A DNA stretch of 64,000 bases from an uncultured Alphaproteobacteria bacterium (GTDB taxonomy: Bacteria; Pseudomonadota; Alphaproteobacteria; Methylaequorales; Methylaequoraceae). Both the position numbers and the translations under genes were made by a program. The DNA lies in the NCBI GenBank assembly GCA_902613995.1, contig CACMJG010000001.1, positions 145,751 to 209,750 on the forward strand. The letters are read 5' to 3'. Under the pieces are notes generated by a model. It saw only the letters and a program-made list of their open reading frames with translations. It had not been told where the DNA came from and did no database searches. This document shows positions 9,646 through 19,685 of this stretch, one piece after another. The first letter of the stretch is position 1; each line of letters begins with the position of its first letter.

Positions 9646-10985
9646 CTTCCTCGTCTAAGGTTTGATTTTTTGATTAATCCTTCATACTGATGAGCTAATA
9701 AATAAGACTGAATTTGATTCACAGTATCCATTGTTACACTCACGACAATTAGTAAGCTTGTTCCACCAAAATAAAACGGAACTTTATATTTAGATATTAA
9801 CAACTCTGGGAGCAAACAAATTAGTGAAAGATATATTGCACCAAGAACCGTTAACCTTGTAAGTATATAATCTAGATAGTTGGCAGTATTTTCGCCTGGT
9901 CGTATCCCGGGTACAAAACCACCATACTTTTTCAAATTATCAGCAGTATCTTTTGGGTTGAAAACTATTGCTGTGTAGAAAAAAGCAAAAAACATTATCA
10001 TTGAAATGTATACAGTTAAATATACAGGATGTCCTCGACTTAGAAATAAACTTATTGTATTTAGCCACTCTGGTCCTCCACCCGCATTAAAGCTTACGAA
10101 TGTGATTGGTAACAACAAAAGTGAACTGGCAAAAATTGGAGGGATAACACCAGCGGTATTGATTTTTAGTGGTAAGTGAGACGATTCTGCAACTTTATTA
10201 CCCGCACCGGGTTGTCTTTTAGGATATTGAATAGTTATCCTTCTTTGAGCTCTTTCTATAAATACCATGAATGCAATAACTGAAACTGACATGACAAGAA
10301 GGAAAACAATAAAGAGTGTTGACAAAGCACCTGTTCTTCCTAACTCAAAAGTACTACTCAGAGCCAATGGTAATTGAGCTACAATACCAGTGAAAATAAT
10401 TAAAGAAATACCGTTACCAATTCCTCTTTGAGTTATTTGCTCGCCAAGCCAAACTAAAAACAAAGTTCCAGAAACTAACGTTACGACTGTAACAAATCTG
10501 AAAAACATTCCAGGATCCATCACTGCCTGCATTCCTTGACTACTTGACATGTTTTCAACTCCCACTGCCACACCATATCCTTGAACTGTTGCCAAGAAAA
10601 CTGTTCCATATCTGGCATATTGATTTATTTTTTTTCGTCCAATTTCACCCTCTTTTTTCAATTGCTCTAATGTGGGTGAAATTACGGTGAGTAATTGCAT
10701 AATAATACTAGCAGAGATGTAAGGCATTATATTAAGAGCAAAAACTGTCATTCTACCTAATGCACCACCAGCAAACATGTCGAACATTCCCAAAATACCT
10801 CCAACATTTCTCTCGAAAACCTTCTCTAGTGCGACTGGATCAATACCAGGTATTGGTATATAAGAACCAAATCTGTAAACAATGAGAGCTAATAGTGTAA
10901 ATAAAATTCTTTTTTTTAAATCATCTGCCTTTGTGATTGATCCAAAGTTAATTCTAGATGCGAGTTGTTCTGAAACTGATGCCAT
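9642..10985 (-). CDS. secY: Preprotein translocase subunit SecY
   Basis: The 447-residue inner-membrane channel of the Sec translocon has ten predicted hydrophobic segments. It shows the plug region YRFGSYIPIPGID (~40-52), PYISASIIMQLLT in TM2, GNGISLIIFTGIV and the C-terminal TSLLIVVSVTMDTVNQIQS. It follows rplO by 2 nt at the end of the spc operon, as usual. Its partner SecE is at 36.2 kb in this same window. Confidence 0.97.
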   Translation of the reverse strand: MASVSEQLASRINFGSITKADDLKKRILFTLLALIVYRFGSYIPIPGIDPVALEKVFERNVGGILGMFDMFAGGALGRMTVFALNIMPYISASIIMQLLTVISPTLEQLKKEGEIGRKKINQYARYGTVFLATVQGYGVAVGVENMSSSQGMQAVMDPGMFFRFVTVVTLVSGTLFLVWLGEQITQRGIGNGISLIIFTGIVAQLPLALSSTFELGRTGALSTLFIVFLLVMSVSVIAFMVFIERAQRRITIQYPKRQPGAGNKVAESSHLPLKINTAGVIPPIFASSLLLLPITFVSFNAGGGPEWLNTISLFLSRGHPVYLTVYISMIMFFAFFYTAIVFNPKDTADNLKKYGGFVPGIRPGENTANYLDYILTRLTVLGAIYLSLICLLPELLISKYKVPFYFGGTSLLIVVSVTMDTVNQIQSYLLAHQYEGLIKKSNLRRGR

Positions 10986-10987
10986 AT

Positions 10988-11665
10988 TTATTTACTTTTT
11001 TTTAAGGTCTTAGTTGTTTTAATAGTTTTTTTTGGAGTACTATTTTTAGTTTTTATTTCTTTATTTCCACTTAGCTTTGTTTTGTCTGTAGTTAATTTTG
11101 ATTTTTTTTGATCATTTTTGGTTTCATTTTTTTTTGAGTCCGTTATCTTTTTTTCATTTTCTTTTATAGATTTTTTGTACTCTTCTTTCTTATTTACAGT
11201 TTTTAATTTTTTAAATTTCACAACACTTATTGACCCACCAATTCGTTCAAACTCTTTCTTAACAGATTCAGATGCAGAATGAGATTCAAGATTAACAGCT
11301 TTATTTAATTTTTTACCTAGTAGAATCTTAATAAAAACATTTTTTTTTGATTTTGAATGCATAGTCAGATCGCTAATAGAAAGTTTAGAATTTTCTTTAA
11401 TAATTTTCTTCTCAAGTAAATTATTAAATAAATCGGTTTTGAGAACAACTTTATTAATTTTTTTTCTTGATTTAAAACCATGCTTTGGCATTCTCATGTG
11501 TAAAGGCATTTGACCACCTTCAAAACCGTTTATCGAGACACCAGTTCTTGATTTTTGACCTTTCATGCCCCTTCCTGCAGTTTTTCCTTTACCTGAACCT
11601 ATACCTCTTCCAACTCTTTTTCTTTTTTTTAATTTAGAATCTATTTTTATTTCATTTAATTTCAT
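10988..11665 (-). CDS. rplO: 50S ribosomal protein L15 with long Lys-rich tail
   Basis: Residues 1-153 are L15 (glycine-rich [20 protein letters not shown] at 19-38, [15 protein letters not shown]). Residues ~154-225 are an additional tail composed almost only of Lys, Thr, Asn, Ser and Glu, making 225 residues against a usual 140-160. The tail has no recognisable domain and would protrude from the fold. Two nucleotides separate the gene from rpmD and from secY. Confidence 0.95.
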   Translation of the reverse strand: MKLNEIKIDSKLKKRKRVGRGIGSGKGKTAGRGMKGQKSRTGVSINGFEGGQMPLHMRMPKHGFKSRKKINKVVLKTDLFNNLLEKKIIKENSKLSISDLTMHSKSKKNVFIKILLGKKLNKAVNLESHSASESVKKEFERIGGSISVVKFKKLKTVNKKEEYKKSIKENEKKITDSKKNETKNDQKKSKLTTDKTKLSGNKEIKTKNSTPKKTIKTTKTLKKSK

Positions 11666-11667
11666 GG

Positions 11668-11862
11668 TTATTTTACCTCATCAACTTTTATCAAGTGCTT
11701 TACTTTATCTATCATTCCTTGAATTGCAGGGTTACTTTCAAGCGTTCTTTCTCTATTAATTTTATTTAAACCTAAACTAATAAGAGTTTTTCTTTGTTTA
11801 TTATTTCTCCCAATCGGACTTTTCAGTTGTTTTATCTTAATCTTTGGCAACTTCAACTCCAC
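11668..11862 (-). CDS. rpmD: 50S ribosomal protein L30
   Basis: The 64-residue L30 has the family core [13 protein letters not shown]...LGL. The first possible start is GTG at 11862, which overlaps the 3' end of rpsE by 26 nt; TTG codons at 11856 and 11850 are alternatives that fit the family's short N-terminus better. No ATG is available in frame upstream of the core, so the start is uncertain by a few codons. Confidence 0.92.
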   Translation of the reverse strand: MELKLPKIKIKQLKSPIGRNNKQRKTLISLGLNKINRERTLESNPAIQGMIDKVKHLIKVDEVK

Positions 11863-12787
11863 CTTGAGAAACTTTTCTCCTTTTTGTTATTTCATTAATC
11901 TTCAGTCCCCTTCTTGCAGCAATGATTTTTGGTGAGTAAGCAGTTCTTAAAGCTTCAAAGGTAGCCCTTACCATATTATGAGGGTTTGAAGTTCCGACTG
12001 ACTTAGCAACAATGTCCTGTATTCCAAGAGCCTCAAAAACAGCTCTCATTGGCCCACCAGCTATAACACCTGTTCCTGAAGGAGCACTCCTTAGATAAAC
12101 TTTTCCTGAATCAAATCTTCCTCTGATATCATGATGTAAAGTTCTGCCTTGTCTTAAAGGAACTCTGATCATCCTTGTTTTTGCCTCATCTGTGGCTTTT
12201 TTTATTGCCTCAGGAACTTCTTTTGCCTTTCCTTTACCATGTCCAACCATACCATTTCCATCTCCTACAACAACTAATGCAGCAAAACTGAATCTTCTAC
12301 CTCCTTTAACTACCTTTGCAACTCTGTTGATGCTAACTAGTTTTTCTATATATTCTGGTTGCTCATTGACTTTGTTGTTAAGTTCTGAATTCTTAAACTT
12401 CGCATCATTTTGTTTGTTTTCTGAATTATTTACTTTTTTAGTTTTATTTGTAGGTCCAGTTGAAGTTTTAGCTCCCTTGTTACTCGTGTCTTTAATGCTA
12501 ATGTTCTGTTCGACCTCATTTTCGTTTTTAATTTGAGTGTTTTTCTGATTTATTTTTGTTGTTTCTTGATCAGAATGACTTAATGTTTTTTCACTATCAA
12601 GAGGTTTTAGATCTTCATTATTACTATCACTTGTACTTTTCTTAGATTCAGCAGACAAAATATCCTTTTTATCGTCCTTTATTTCAGTTTTTAATTTCTT
12701 TGACTTAGATTCATTAGTTGCATCTAATTTTTTTCCATTAGATGAATCGTTACTATCTTGATTTAATTCATTTTTATCTTTACTCAT
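11837..12787 (-). CDS. rpsE: 30S ribosomal protein S5 with ~147-residue N-terminal extension
   Basis: The S5 fold starts at about residue 147 ([19 protein letters not shown], then [20 protein letters not shown]) and runs to residue 316. Everything before it is low-complexity sequence rich in Lys, Asn, Ser, Asp, Glu and Thr with no hydrophobic core. The total of 316 residues is nearly twice the usual 160-190. The extension is one open frame from an ATG at 12787, 9 nt after rplR, so there is no sign of a fused neighbouring gene. Codon use in the extension is like that in the tails of L15 and L3. Confidence 0.94.
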   Translation of the reverse strand: MSKDKNELNQDSNDSSNGKKLDATNESKSKKLKTEIKDDKKDILSAESKKSTSDSNNEDLKPLDSEKTLSHSDQETTKINQKNTQIKNENEVEQNISIKDTSNKGAKTSTGPTNKTKKVNNSENKQNDAKFKNSELNNKVNEQPEYIEKLVSINRVAKVVKGGRRFSFAALVVVGDGNGMVGHGKGKAKEVPEAIKKATDEAKTRMIRVPLRQGRTLHHDIRGRFDSGKVYLRSAPSGTGVIAGGPMRAVFEALGIQDIVAKSVGTSNPHNMVRATFEALRTAYSPKIIAARRGLKINEITKRRKVSQGGVEVAKD

Positions 12788-12796
12788 ATTTAATTC

Positions 12797-13150
12797 CTAA
12801 AACTTTATACCTTTCGATCTTATTCCCATTGCCAGTTCTTTAATTCTACCGTGATACAAATATCCACCTCTATCAAATGTAAATTTATCACTAATCTTTT
12901 TCTCTTTAATCAAATCTCCTATTTTTTCTCCAACTTTGAAAGCAACTTCTTTGGGTTTCCCTTTATTTTTTTTAAAAGAATCATCATGGGATGATGCGGA
13001 GAGGATTGTTTTTCCTTTTTTATCATCAATTACCTGAATGTAAATATGCTTTGAGGATCTAAAAGCACAAAGTCTTAGATTCGATGTACTTTTTATTTTT
13101 GAGCGAGTTCTTAATGATCTTTTATTTTTTAATTTTATTTTTGAAATCAT
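12797..13150 (-). CDS. rplR: 50S ribosomal protein L18
   Basis: The 117-residue L18 binds 5S rRNA. Seen motifs are LRLCAFRSSKHIYIQVIDD and the C-terminal FDRGGYLYHGRIKELAMGIR. Its ATG overlaps the rplF stop by 4 nt (translation coupling). Length and position in the spc operon are normal. Confidence 0.96.
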   Translation of the reverse strand: MISKIKLKNKRSLRTRSKIKSTSNLRLCAFRSSKHIYIQVIDDKKGKTILSASSHDDSFKKNKGKPKEVAFKVGEKIGDLIKEKKISDKFTFDRGGYLYHGRIKELAMGIRSKGIKF

Positions 13151-13680
13151 TTCTTTTTACCCTCTTTTCTTTTTATAATTTCATCTTTATATTTGACACC
13201 TTTACCTTTATAAGGTTCAGGCTTCCTAAAAGATCTTATGTTCGCTGCGATTTGACCAACTTTCTGTTTATCAATCCCAGAAATTTTTATTTGAGTTGGC
13301 TTTGGAACCTCAATTTTAAGATCATCAGGCACATCAAAATTAATAGGATGCGAATAACCTAATAATAACTCTAAGATTTTACCTTTTTGAGTAGCCTTGT
13401 ATCCTACGCCATTAAGCTCCAGTTCTTTTACAAAACCTATTGATACGCCCTCAACAATATTTCTAATTCTAGACCTGACGGTTCCCCACATTTTTTGTTG
13501 TGTAATAGAATCCCCTGACTTGTGGACGTGGATAGTTTTATCCTTAACCTCAACTTTAGCATTAGATTTGAAATTATATGAAAGCTCTCCTAGTTTACCT
13601 TTTGCAAAAATAACATTGTTTTCTATTTTTATCTCAGTATTCTCTGGAATGCTAATCGGTATTCTTCCACTTCTTGACAT
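13147..13680 (-). CDS. rplF: 50S ribosomal protein L6
   Basis: The 177-residue L6 sits near the factor-binding site of the 50S subunit. It starts MSRSGRIPISIPENTEI and has the C-terminal signature RKPEPYKGKGVKYKDEII. It lies 10 nt after rpsH. Nothing departs from the family pattern. Confidence 0.97.
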   Translation of the reverse strand: MSRSGRIPISIPENTEIKIENNVIFAKGKLGELSYNFKSNAKVEVKDKTIHVHKSGDSITQQKMWGTVRSRIRNIVEGVSIGFVKELELNGVGYKATQKGKILELLLGYSHPINFDVPDDLKIEVPKPTQIKISGIDKQKVGQIAANIRSFRKPEPYKGKGVKYKDEIIKRKEGKKK

Positions 13681-13690
13681 TTACTATCCC

Positions 13691-14089
13691 CTAAAAAACC
13701 TTACACAATATTTCGCCACCAACATTTTCGTCTCTAGCTTCACTGTCAGAAAGCACCCCTTTTGATGTCGACAAAATTGATATTCCGAGACCATCAAAAT
13801 TTCTTTGAAGATCTCCAATTTTCGAATAAACTCTCCTACCAGGTGTTGATATGCGTGAAATTTGTTTGATTACAGGTTCTCCGTCTACATATTTTAGTTC
13901 AATCTGAAAATTATTTTTATGATTTTCTAACTCAATTTTCTTAAACCCCCTAATATAACCTTCTCTATGAAGAACATCAAGAACGTTACCCCTGAACCTA
14001 GAAGCAGGCATTAGCACTGAATCTTTTCTTCGAAGTTGACCATTTCTTATTCTTGTTAACATATCACCTAATGGGTCTGACAAACTCAT
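13691..14089 (-). CDS. rpsH: 30S ribosomal protein S8
   Basis: The 132-residue S8 binds the central domain of 16S rRNA and in many bacteria represses the spc operon. It has DPLGDMLTRIRNGQ at the start and STSKGVLSDSEARDENVGGE near the end. The operator for S8 autoregulation, expected near rplE in enterobacteria, was not identified by eye. Confidence 0.97.
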   Translation of the reverse strand: MSLSDPLGDMLTRIRNGQLRRKDSVLMPASRFRGNVLDVLHREGYIRGFKKIELENHKNNFQIELKYVDGEPVIKQISRISTPGRRVYSKIGDLQRNFDGLGISILSTSKGVLSDSEARDENVGGEILCKVF

Positions 14090-14108
14090 ATTAATAATCC
14101 TTTCTAAT

Positions 14109-14414
14109 CTACCAACTTGATTTTGTTATTCCTGGAATTTGACCAATGGCTGCTAACTCTCTAAAAGCTATTCTCGATAACTTAAATTTCCTATAGACAC
14201 CCCTAGATCTTCCTGTAAGTGCACATCTATTTCTAATTCTTACCTTTGATGCATTCCTTGGGATCTTTGACAATTGCAATCGAGCTTTAAACTGCTCATC
14301 TGGGCTTAATTTTTTATTGTTTGCAATTTTCAATAGTTTATTTCGTTTGGTTTTAAACTTATTATACATTTTCATTCTTTTTTTGTTTCTCTCAATAATA
14401 CTCAACTTAGACAT
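14109..14414 (-). CDS. rpsN: 30S ribosomal protein S14 (zinc-free form)
   Basis: The 101-residue S14 is the long form without the CxxC zinc motif; its signature is [20 protein letters not shown]. The single Cys is not part of a zinc set. It is placed between rplE and rpsH, as in the standard spc operon, with gaps of 9 and 19 nt. Confidence 0.97.
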   Translation of the reverse strand: MSKLSIIERNKKRMKMYNKFKTKRNKLLKIANNKKLSPDEQFKARLQLSKIPRNASKVRIRNRCALTGRSRGVYRKFKLSRIAFRELAAIGQIPGITKSSW

Positions 14415-14423
14415 TAATACTCC

Positions 14424-14963
14424 TTAATCTTTAAACGGAAGGTTAAAACTTTTTAATAATTCGTAGGCATGATCTTGGTTAGAAGTTGTGGTTGTAATGG
14501 TAATATCCATTCCTCTAATTTTATCAACTTTATCGTAGTCAATCTCAGGAAAAATGATTTGTTCTTTAATACCGATTGAATAGTTACCATTACCATCGAA
14601 AGATTTTTTTGACAGACCTTTAAAATCTCTAACCCTTGGTAAAGCAATAAATATAAGACGATCTAAAAACTCAAACATACGTTTTTTACGCAATGTGACT
14701 TTACATCCAATATTGAGTCCTTTTCTCAATTTAAAGCCTGCAATTGATTTTTTTGCTTTAGTAATAGCAGGCTTTTGTCCAGTAATAAGAGAAAGATCTT
14801 CAATTGCTTTATTGATGACTTTCGAATCAGAAACTGCTTCACCAACTCCAATATTTACAACAATTTTTTCTAGCTTCGGAACTTCAAAGATATTTTTTAA
14901 GCTAAACTTTTCTTTTAACTTTACTCTAATTTCAGTTTCGTATTTTTCTGCTAATCGTGCCAT
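14424..14963 (-). CDS. rplE: 50S ribosomal protein L5
   Basis: The 179-residue L5 contacts 5S rRNA and the P-site tRNA. Visible motifs are [24 protein letters not shown] and the C-terminal [19 protein letters not shown]. It is 7 nt after rplX. Length is the family norm. Confidence 0.97.
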   Translation of the reverse strand: MARLAEKYETEIRVKLKEKFSLKNIFEVPKLEKIVVNIGVGEAVSDSKVINKAIEDLSLITGQKPAITKAKKSIAGFKLRKGLNIGCKVTLRKKRMFEFLDRLIFIALPRVRDFKGLSKKSFDGNGNYSIGIKEQIIFPEIDYDKVDKIRGMDITITTTTSNQDHAYELLKSFNLPFKD

Positions 14964-14970
14964 ATTAAAC

Positions 14971-15294
14971 CTAGTTTATAGTTTCTCCTGATTTTTTAAA
15001 AAATCTTACTTTTTTTCCATCTTTTAAAAACTTAAAACCTACTCTTGAAGCTTTTGTTGTTTTTGGATCAATCAAAGATAATTTACATAAATGCATCGGC
15101 ATCTCTATACTTTCAATTCCACCTTTTTGAGTAGCTGATTGTTTCGTGTGTTTTTTAACAATGTTAGCTCCTTCAACTATAGCCTTTGTAGGCTTGTCTT
15201 TACCTTTAATTATTTTCAAGATTTTTCCTGTCTTTCCTTTGTCTTTTCCCGACAAGACAATAACATCATCTCCTTTTTTAATCTTAGCTGACAT
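14971..15294 (-). CDS. rplX: 50S ribosomal protein L24
   Basis: The 107-residue L24 is an assembly initiator of the 50S subunit. It contains the KOW motif [20 protein letters not shown] (residues ~7-26). It directly abuts the rplN stop with no spacer, which suggests coupled translation. Confidence 0.96.
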   Translation of the reverse strand: MSAKIKKGDDVIVLSGKDKGKTGKILKIIKGKDKPTKAIVEGANIVKKHTKQSATQKGGIESIEMPMHLCKLSLIDPKTTKASRVGFKFLKDGKKVRFFKKSGETIN

Positions 15295-15663
15295 CTACAA
15301 AACCTCTGGGGCTAAAGATATTATTTTCATATATTTCCTAGCTCTTAATTCTCTCGTAACTGGACCAAATATTCTTGTTCCAAGCGGTTCTCCGTTATTA
15401 TTAATTAAAACGGCTGCGTTTCTATCGAATCTTATAGAAGATCCATCTGATCTATAAACTTCTTTGGCAGTCCTAACAATAACTGCTTTATGGATTTCAC
15501 CTTTTTTAACTTTTCCTCTTGGGATAGCGTCTTTTACAGTAATAACTATTACATCACCAACAGACGCGAACCTTCTTTTTGAACCACCTAAAACCTTTAT
15601 GCATTGGATTTTTTTTGCCCCAGAATTGTCTGCTACTAACAGGTTTGATTGCATTTGTATCAT
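15295..15663 (-). CDS. rplN: 50S ribosomal protein L14
   Basis: The 122-residue L14 begins [18 protein letters not shown] and contains [19 protein letters not shown] and a terminal [10 protein letters not shown], all canonical. It lies 9 nt after rpsQ. Confidence 0.97.
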   Translation of the reverse strand: MIQMQSNLLVADNSGAKKIQCIKVLGGSKRRFASVGDVIVITVKDAIPRGKVKKGEIHKAVIVRTAKEVYRSDGSSIRFDRNAAVLINNNGEPLGTRIFGPVTRELRARKYMKIISLAPEVL

Positions 15664-15672
15664 TATTTGTCC

Positions 15673-15900
15673 TTAACTAATCACTATCCATTTTTTGGTT
15701 TTTGAAATTGGTCTATTTTCCTGAATCGAAACAAGCTGACCAATTTTAAATTTGTTTTGCTCATCATGAACAGAATATTTTTTTGATCGATTTATATACT
15801 TTTTATAAACAGGATGCATGACCTTACGGCTAACTTTAACTGTTATAGTTTTCTCTGCCTTATCAGATACAACTACACCTTTTAAAATTCTCTTTGGCAT
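15673..15900 (-). CDS. rpsQ: 30S ribosomal protein S17
   Basis: The 75-residue S17 has the OB-fold sequence [18 protein letters not shown] and [15 protein letters not shown]. It starts at the ATG 3 nt after the rpmC stop. Length is normal. Confidence 0.96.
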   Translation of the reverse strand: MPKRILKGVVVSDKAEKTITVKVSRKVMHPVYKKYINRSKKYSVHDEQNKFKIGQLVSIQENRPISKTKKWIVIS

Positions 15901-15903
15901 ATC

Positions 15904-16110
15904 TTATTTTTTACCTTTCATCTTTTTATTAAAATTGATTGCTGTTTTAATTCTTGCAATTTGTTTTTTTACAACTGAAATTCTTGCTGTCTTTTCGAGT
16001 TGACCTGAACTTTTTTGAAACCTTAAATTCAGCGACTCTTTTCTCAAGACGCCCATTTTGTCTTTCAAAATGTTTAAATCAAGTTTTATAAGCTCTGAAA
16101 ATTTATCCAT
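15904..16110 (-). CDS. rpmC: 50S ribosomal protein L29
   Basis: The 68-residue L29 is a two-helix protein at the exit tunnel with the LRFQKSSGQLEKTARI signature. Its ATG shares one base with the rplP stop (TAATG), so it is translationally coupled. Confidence 0.95.
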   Translation of the reverse strand: MDKFSELIKLDLNILKDKMGVLRKESLNLRFQKSSGQLEKTARISVVKKQIARIKTAINFNKKMKGKK

Positions 16111-16523
16111 TACGAACCTAACCTTGTTACAAATTTTGTTTTATTTGGTAATTTAGCTGAAGCCAAGTCAAAGGCTTCTTCAGCTAAATTCTTTGGAACC
16201 CCGTCAATTTCAAACAAAATTTTACCGGGTCTAACTTTTGCAGCCCAAAACTCAACGGCACCCTTACCTTTACCTTGTCTGACTTCGGCAGGCTTTTTTG
16301 AAACAGGAACATCAGGAAAGATACGTATCCAAACACGACCAGACCTTTTCAAATGCCTTGAAATACACCTTCGAGCCGATTCAATCTGTCTTGATGTGAT
16401 TCTCGCAGGTGTTAAGGCTTTTAACCCAAATGCACCAAAGTTTAGGAAATTACCCCCTTTAGAAACTCCATGCATCCTTCCTTTAAATTGTTTTCTGAAT
16501 TTAGGTTTTTTTGGTTGCAACAT
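16110..16523 (-). CDS. rplP: 50S ribosomal protein L16
   Basis: The 137-residue L16 lies near the peptidyl transferase centre and binds A-site tRNA. It begins [19 protein letters not shown] and has [20 protein letters not shown] and [12 protein letters not shown]. The arginine that is hydroxylated in E. coli lies in the [16 protein letters not shown] region. It is 2 nt after rpsC. Confidence 0.97.
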   Translation of the reverse strand: MLQPKKPKFRKQFKGRMHGVSKGGNFLNFGAFGLKALTPARITSRQIESARRCISRHLKRSGRVWIRIFPDVPVSKKPAEVRQGKGKGAVEFWAAKVRPGKILFEIDGVPKNLAEEAFDLASAKLPNKTKFVTRLGS

Positions 16524-16525
16524 TT

Positions 16526-17218
16526 TTAACTATCGACTTTCTTTAATTCATCATTAGAGATTTTATCAGGATTGTTATTATCGTTTGTTTCTCTTTCAAA
16601 TTTTTCACCTTTAAATATCCATACCTTTATCCCACAAATTCCATAAGTGGTGTTTGCTCTGGAAACTCCATAATCTACGTCTGCTCTTAGTGTATGTAAA
16701 GGAACTCTTCCCTCTCTATACCATTCTGTTCTGGCTATTTCAGCACCTCCTAGTCTACCACTACAATTTACTCTTATGCCCTCTGCACCCAATCTCATGG
16801 CAGATTGAACAGCTCTTTTCATTGCTCTTCTAAATGCAACTCTTTTTTCTAATTGTTGTGCTATGTTATCTGCAACCAATTGGGAATCAAGTTCTGGTTT
16901 TTTGATTTCAACAATATTAATATTCACATCGCCACTGACCATTTTTGTTACTGATTTTTTTAACTTCTCAATATCCGAACCTTTTTTCCCAATTATTACA
17001 CCAGGTCTAGATGTATAAAGTGTAATATTTGCTAGCTTTGCTGGTCTTTCTATTACAATCTTTGAAATTCCTGCTGAGCTAAGTCTTTTCATTAGAAATC
17101 TTCTAAGATTAATATCTTCTTGTAGAAGTTCAGAATAATTTTTTTCTGAAAACCATCTCGACTCCCATGACTTAATTATGCCCAATCTAAGACCAATTGG
17201 ATTAGTTTTTTGTCCCAT
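16526..17218 (-). CDS. rpsC: 30S ribosomal protein S3
   Basis: The 230-residue S3 of the mRNA entry site starts [14 protein letters not shown] and has the KH-domain [16 protein letters not shown] loop and the C-terminal [20 protein letters not shown]. Residues after ~213 are a short Asn/Asp/Glu-rich tail. Its start overlaps the rplV stop by 17 nt. Confidence 0.97.
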   Translation of the reverse strand: MGQKTNPIGLRLGIIKSWESRWFSEKNYSELLQEDINLRRFLMKRLSSAGISKIVIERPAKLANITLYTSRPGVIIGKKGSDIEKLKKSVTKMVSGDVNINIVEIKKPELDSQLVADNIAQQLEKRVAFRRAMKRAVQSAMRLGAEGIRVNCSGRLGGAEIARTEWYREGRVPLHTLRADVDYGVSRANTTYGICGIKVWIFKGEKFERETNDNNNPDKISNDELKKVDS

Positions 17219-17633
17219 TATCTTCCTTCAATTTTTTATTTACTGTTTTTTTTCTCTTTTCTTCAAGCTCTTCTCTTTCTTGTACAAGAATCCTAATTCT
17301 TGAAAAAGTTTTTAAAATTTTTCCAGCCCTTCCTCGAGCTCTTGGTCTAAACCTCTTTAGAACCATGGATTTTCCGACACTTGCCTCTTTTACAAATAAT
17401 TTATCGATATCGAGTTGATGGTTATTTTCGGCATTTGAAATTGCAGATTTTAAAATTTTTAAAACTTCACCAGAAATTCTTCTTTTGGAAAAAATTAAAT
17501 TATTAATAGCTTTTTCAACCTTAAGACCCCTAATTAATCCCAAAACTAGGTTTGTTTTTTGAGGACTGGATTTCAAAGATTTTCCAATTGCTTTAACCAC
17601 TAAAGTCTCTTCATTATTATTCTTTTTAACCAT
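17202..17633 (-). CDS. rplV: 50S ribosomal protein L22
   Basis: The 143-residue L22 lines the exit tunnel ([19 protein letters not shown]; the tunnel hairpin [20 protein letters not shown]). I use the ATG at 17633; an upstream TTG at 17642 is in frame but adds only three residues. The C-terminus has a charged Glu/Lys stretch of ~30 residues (ERIRILVQ then EELEEKRKK) beyond the usual fold. Confidence 0.95.
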   Translation of the reverse strand: MVKKNNNEETLVVKAIGKSLKSSPQKTNLVLGLIRGLKVEKAINNLIFSKRRISGEVLKILKSAISNAENNHQLDIDKLFVKEASVGKSMVLKRFRPRARGRAGKILKTFSRIRILVQEREELEEKRKKTVNKKLKEDNGTKN

Positions 17634-17648
17634 AATCTTCAAAATTTC

Positions 17649-17921
17649 CTATGATGTTTTCTTATCAGCATTATGCCCTTTATAAGTTCTGGTAGGTGAA
17701 AACTCTCCAAATTTGTGACCGACCATATTTTCACTTACTGTCACAGGTATATGTTTTTTCCCATTATGCACACCGAACGTTAAACCGACGAACTCTGGAA
17801 GAATAGTAGACCTTCTAGACCAAGTCTTTATTACGTCGTTTCTTCCAGAACTCTTTACGACTTCAGCTTTCTTAACCAAATAAATATCAACAAATGGTCC
17901 TTTCCACACTGATCTAGACAT
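17649..17921 (-). CDS. rpsS: 30S ribosomal protein S19
   Basis: The 90-residue S19 of the 30S head begins [12 protein letters not shown] and has the [14 protein letters not shown] and [17 protein letters not shown] motifs. Its ATG shares one base with the rplB stop. Length is normal. Confidence 0.97.
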   Translation of the reverse strand: MSRSVWKGPFVDIYLVKKAEVVKSSGRNDVIKTWSRRSTILPEFVGLTFGVHNGKKHIPVTVSENMVGHKFGEFSPTRTYKGHNADKKTS

Positions 17922-18745
17922 TATTTTTTACCTCTTCTAATTATATATTTATCGGTTCTTTTATTGTTTCTGGTTTTCTTTCCTTTTGCTGAGAAGCCTT
18001 TTCTGGAAACTGGGTTTCTACCACCAGACGTTCGTCCTTCACCACCACCGTGAGGATGATCGACAGGATTCATTGCAACACCGCGAACAACAGGACGGAT
18101 TCCCATCCAACGTTTTCTTCCTGCTTTACCAAGTTTAATATTTTTGTTATCTGGATTTGAAACCATTCCAATAGTTGCACGACATTCTATTCTCACTATT
18201 CTAATTTCGCCAGATGAAAGTTTAATCTGAGCATATTCAGAATCTTTTCCAATAAGCTGACTGTAAGTTCCTGCAGATCTATTGAGTTGTCCACCCTTAC
18301 CAGGCTTCATTTCAACATTGTGAATCAAGGTATCTGTTGGAATGTTTTTAAGTTGCATACAATTCCCTACTTTTATGTCTGCTTTATCTGATGAAATAAT
18401 TTTGTCACCTATCTTTAATTTTTGAGGTGAAATTATATATGAAAATATATCATTTTCATATTTGATAAGTGCAATATTAGCAGTTCTGTTGGGATCATAT
18501 TCTATTCTTTCTACTGTTGCAAAAATGTCTTTTAAATTTCTTTTAAAGTCTACCAATCTATATTTTCTTTTATGTCCTCCACCCTGTCTTCTGGAAGTTA
18601 GATGACCGAAATTATTTCTCCCACCACTTTTTGTTAAACCTTTTGTAAGTTTTTTAAATGGTTTTCCTTTGTGTAAATGACTATTGTCAGTTAGTACGAG
18701 TCCTCTCTGACCAGCGGTGTTAGGTTTGAATTGTTTTAATGCCAT
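17921..18745 (-). CDS. rplB: 50S ribosomal protein L2
   Basis: The 274-residue L2 is needed for subunit joining and peptidyl transfer. The diagnostic [18 protein letters not shown] sequence (with the conserved His) and the N-terminal [19 protein letters not shown] are present. It is 3 nt after rplW in the S10 operon. Confidence 0.98.
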   Translation of the reverse strand: MALKQFKPNTAGQRGLVLTDNSHLHKGKPFKKLTKGLTKSGGRNNFGHLTSRRQGGGHKRKYRLVDFKRNLKDIFATVERIEYDPNRTANIALIKYENDIFSYIISPQKLKIGDKIISSDKADIKVGNCMQLKNIPTDTLIHNVEMKPGKGGQLNRSAGTYSQLIGKDSEYAQIKLSSGEIRIVRIECRATIGMVSNPDNKNIKLGKAGRKRWMGIRPVVRGVAMNPVDHPHGGGEGRTSGGRNPVSRKGFSAKGKKTRNNKRTDKYIIRRGKK

Positions 18746-18748
18746 AGT

Positions 18749-19054
18749 TTACTTAACCTCTACTGTTGTATCTATCGTATTTCCTTCAGCAAGTTTAACG
18801 AAGGCTTTCTTAAAGTTTGGTCGTTTACCTGAAATATTTCTAAACTTTTTAATTTTACCATTTTGATTTAGCGTGTTCACTGATAATACTTTTACATCAA
18901 ATAACTTTTCCACTGCTTGTTTTATTTGAGGTTTGGTAGATTTATTAGAAACTTTAAAAACGTAGTAATTAAATTGTGAAACAAAAGTGGATTTTTCCGA
19001 AACCAAAGGGTTTCTGATAACTTCATATAACTTCTGAGTTGAAATTTTTTTCAT
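18749..19054 (-). CDS. rplW: 50S ribosomal protein L23
   Basis: The 101-residue L23 forms the docking site for trigger factor and SRP at the exit tunnel. The motifs YEVIRNPLVSEKST and the TKPQIKQAVEKLFDVKVLSV helix-strand are typical. Its ATG overlaps the rplD stop by 4 nt. Confidence 0.96.
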   Translation of the reverse strand: MKKISTQKLYEVIRNPLVSEKSTFVSQFNYYVFKVSNKSTKPQIKQAVEKLFDVKVLSVNTLNQNGKIKKFRNISGKRPNFKKAFVKLAEGNTIDTTVEVK

Positions 19055-19674
19055 TTATTCAACCTTTCATGAATTCCAGTTACAGCGCTTGATGAAAAAA
19101 CCAAATAGTCTCTTCTCAAGATATCGTAAACATTTAATCCTACCAAAGGCAGAACATCGATTTTTGGAACATTTTGAGCAGCCAGTAAAAAGTTCTTGTC
19201 AATGTCTTGGTTTTCAACAAATAGTGCTGAATCTATTTTTAGATTTGAAAGCTTATTTTTAAAAAGGCTGGTCTTTGGTTTCGACATCTTCAGCTCATCA
19301 ATTATTTTGAATTTACCATCTTTGAGCTTTTTAGATAGAGCCATTTTAAGGGCTAATTTTTTTATTTTTTTTGGAAGTTTATGCGCATGCGATCTAACTT
19401 GCGGACCAAAGATAACTGCACCACCTCTCATTTGAGGTGATCGTTTGCTACCCTGTCTTGCGCTACCAGTTCCTTTTTGCTTAAAAGGTTTTTTTGTTGT
19501 TCCAGAAATCTCAGAGATACCTTTTGTTTTATGGTTACCACTTCTTCTCTTAGAGAGCTGATACCTAATCATTCTATAAATAATTTCGTCTTTTATTTCA
19601 ATTGAAAAAATTGACTTATCCAGATCGATCTCTTTCAGTACTTTGTTATCTAATGTGTTTATTTTTTCTTTCAT
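19051..19674 (-). CDS. rplD: 50S ribosomal protein L4
   Basis: The 207-residue L4 has the tunnel loop with TKKPFKQKGTGSARQGSKRS and the RGGAVIFGPQVRSHAHKLPKK signature. In gamma-proteobacteria L4 also represses the S10 operon; no leader hairpin of that type was recognised upstream of rpsJ here. Length is normal. Confidence 0.96.
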   Translation of the reverse strand: MKEKINTLDNKVLKEIDLDKSIFSIEIKDEIIYRMIRYQLSKRRSGNHKTKGISEISGTTKKPFKQKGTGSARQGSKRSPQMRGGAVIFGPQVRSHAHKLPKKIKKLALKMALSKKLKDGKFKIIDELKMSKPKTSLFKNKLSNLKIDSALFVENQDIDKNFLLAAQNVPKIDVLPLVGLNVYDILRRDYLVFSSSAVTGIHERLNK

Positions 19675-19685
19675 CTCATTAATTT

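Noticed and set aside
12192-12536. Rightward frame of 114 codons opposite rpsE
   Set aside because: It mirrors the S5 coding sequence and its low-complexity extension; no ribosome binding site and no family match.
14453-14647. Second reverse-strand frame inside rplE
   Set aside because: It is an out-of-frame shadow of L5 with no homology.
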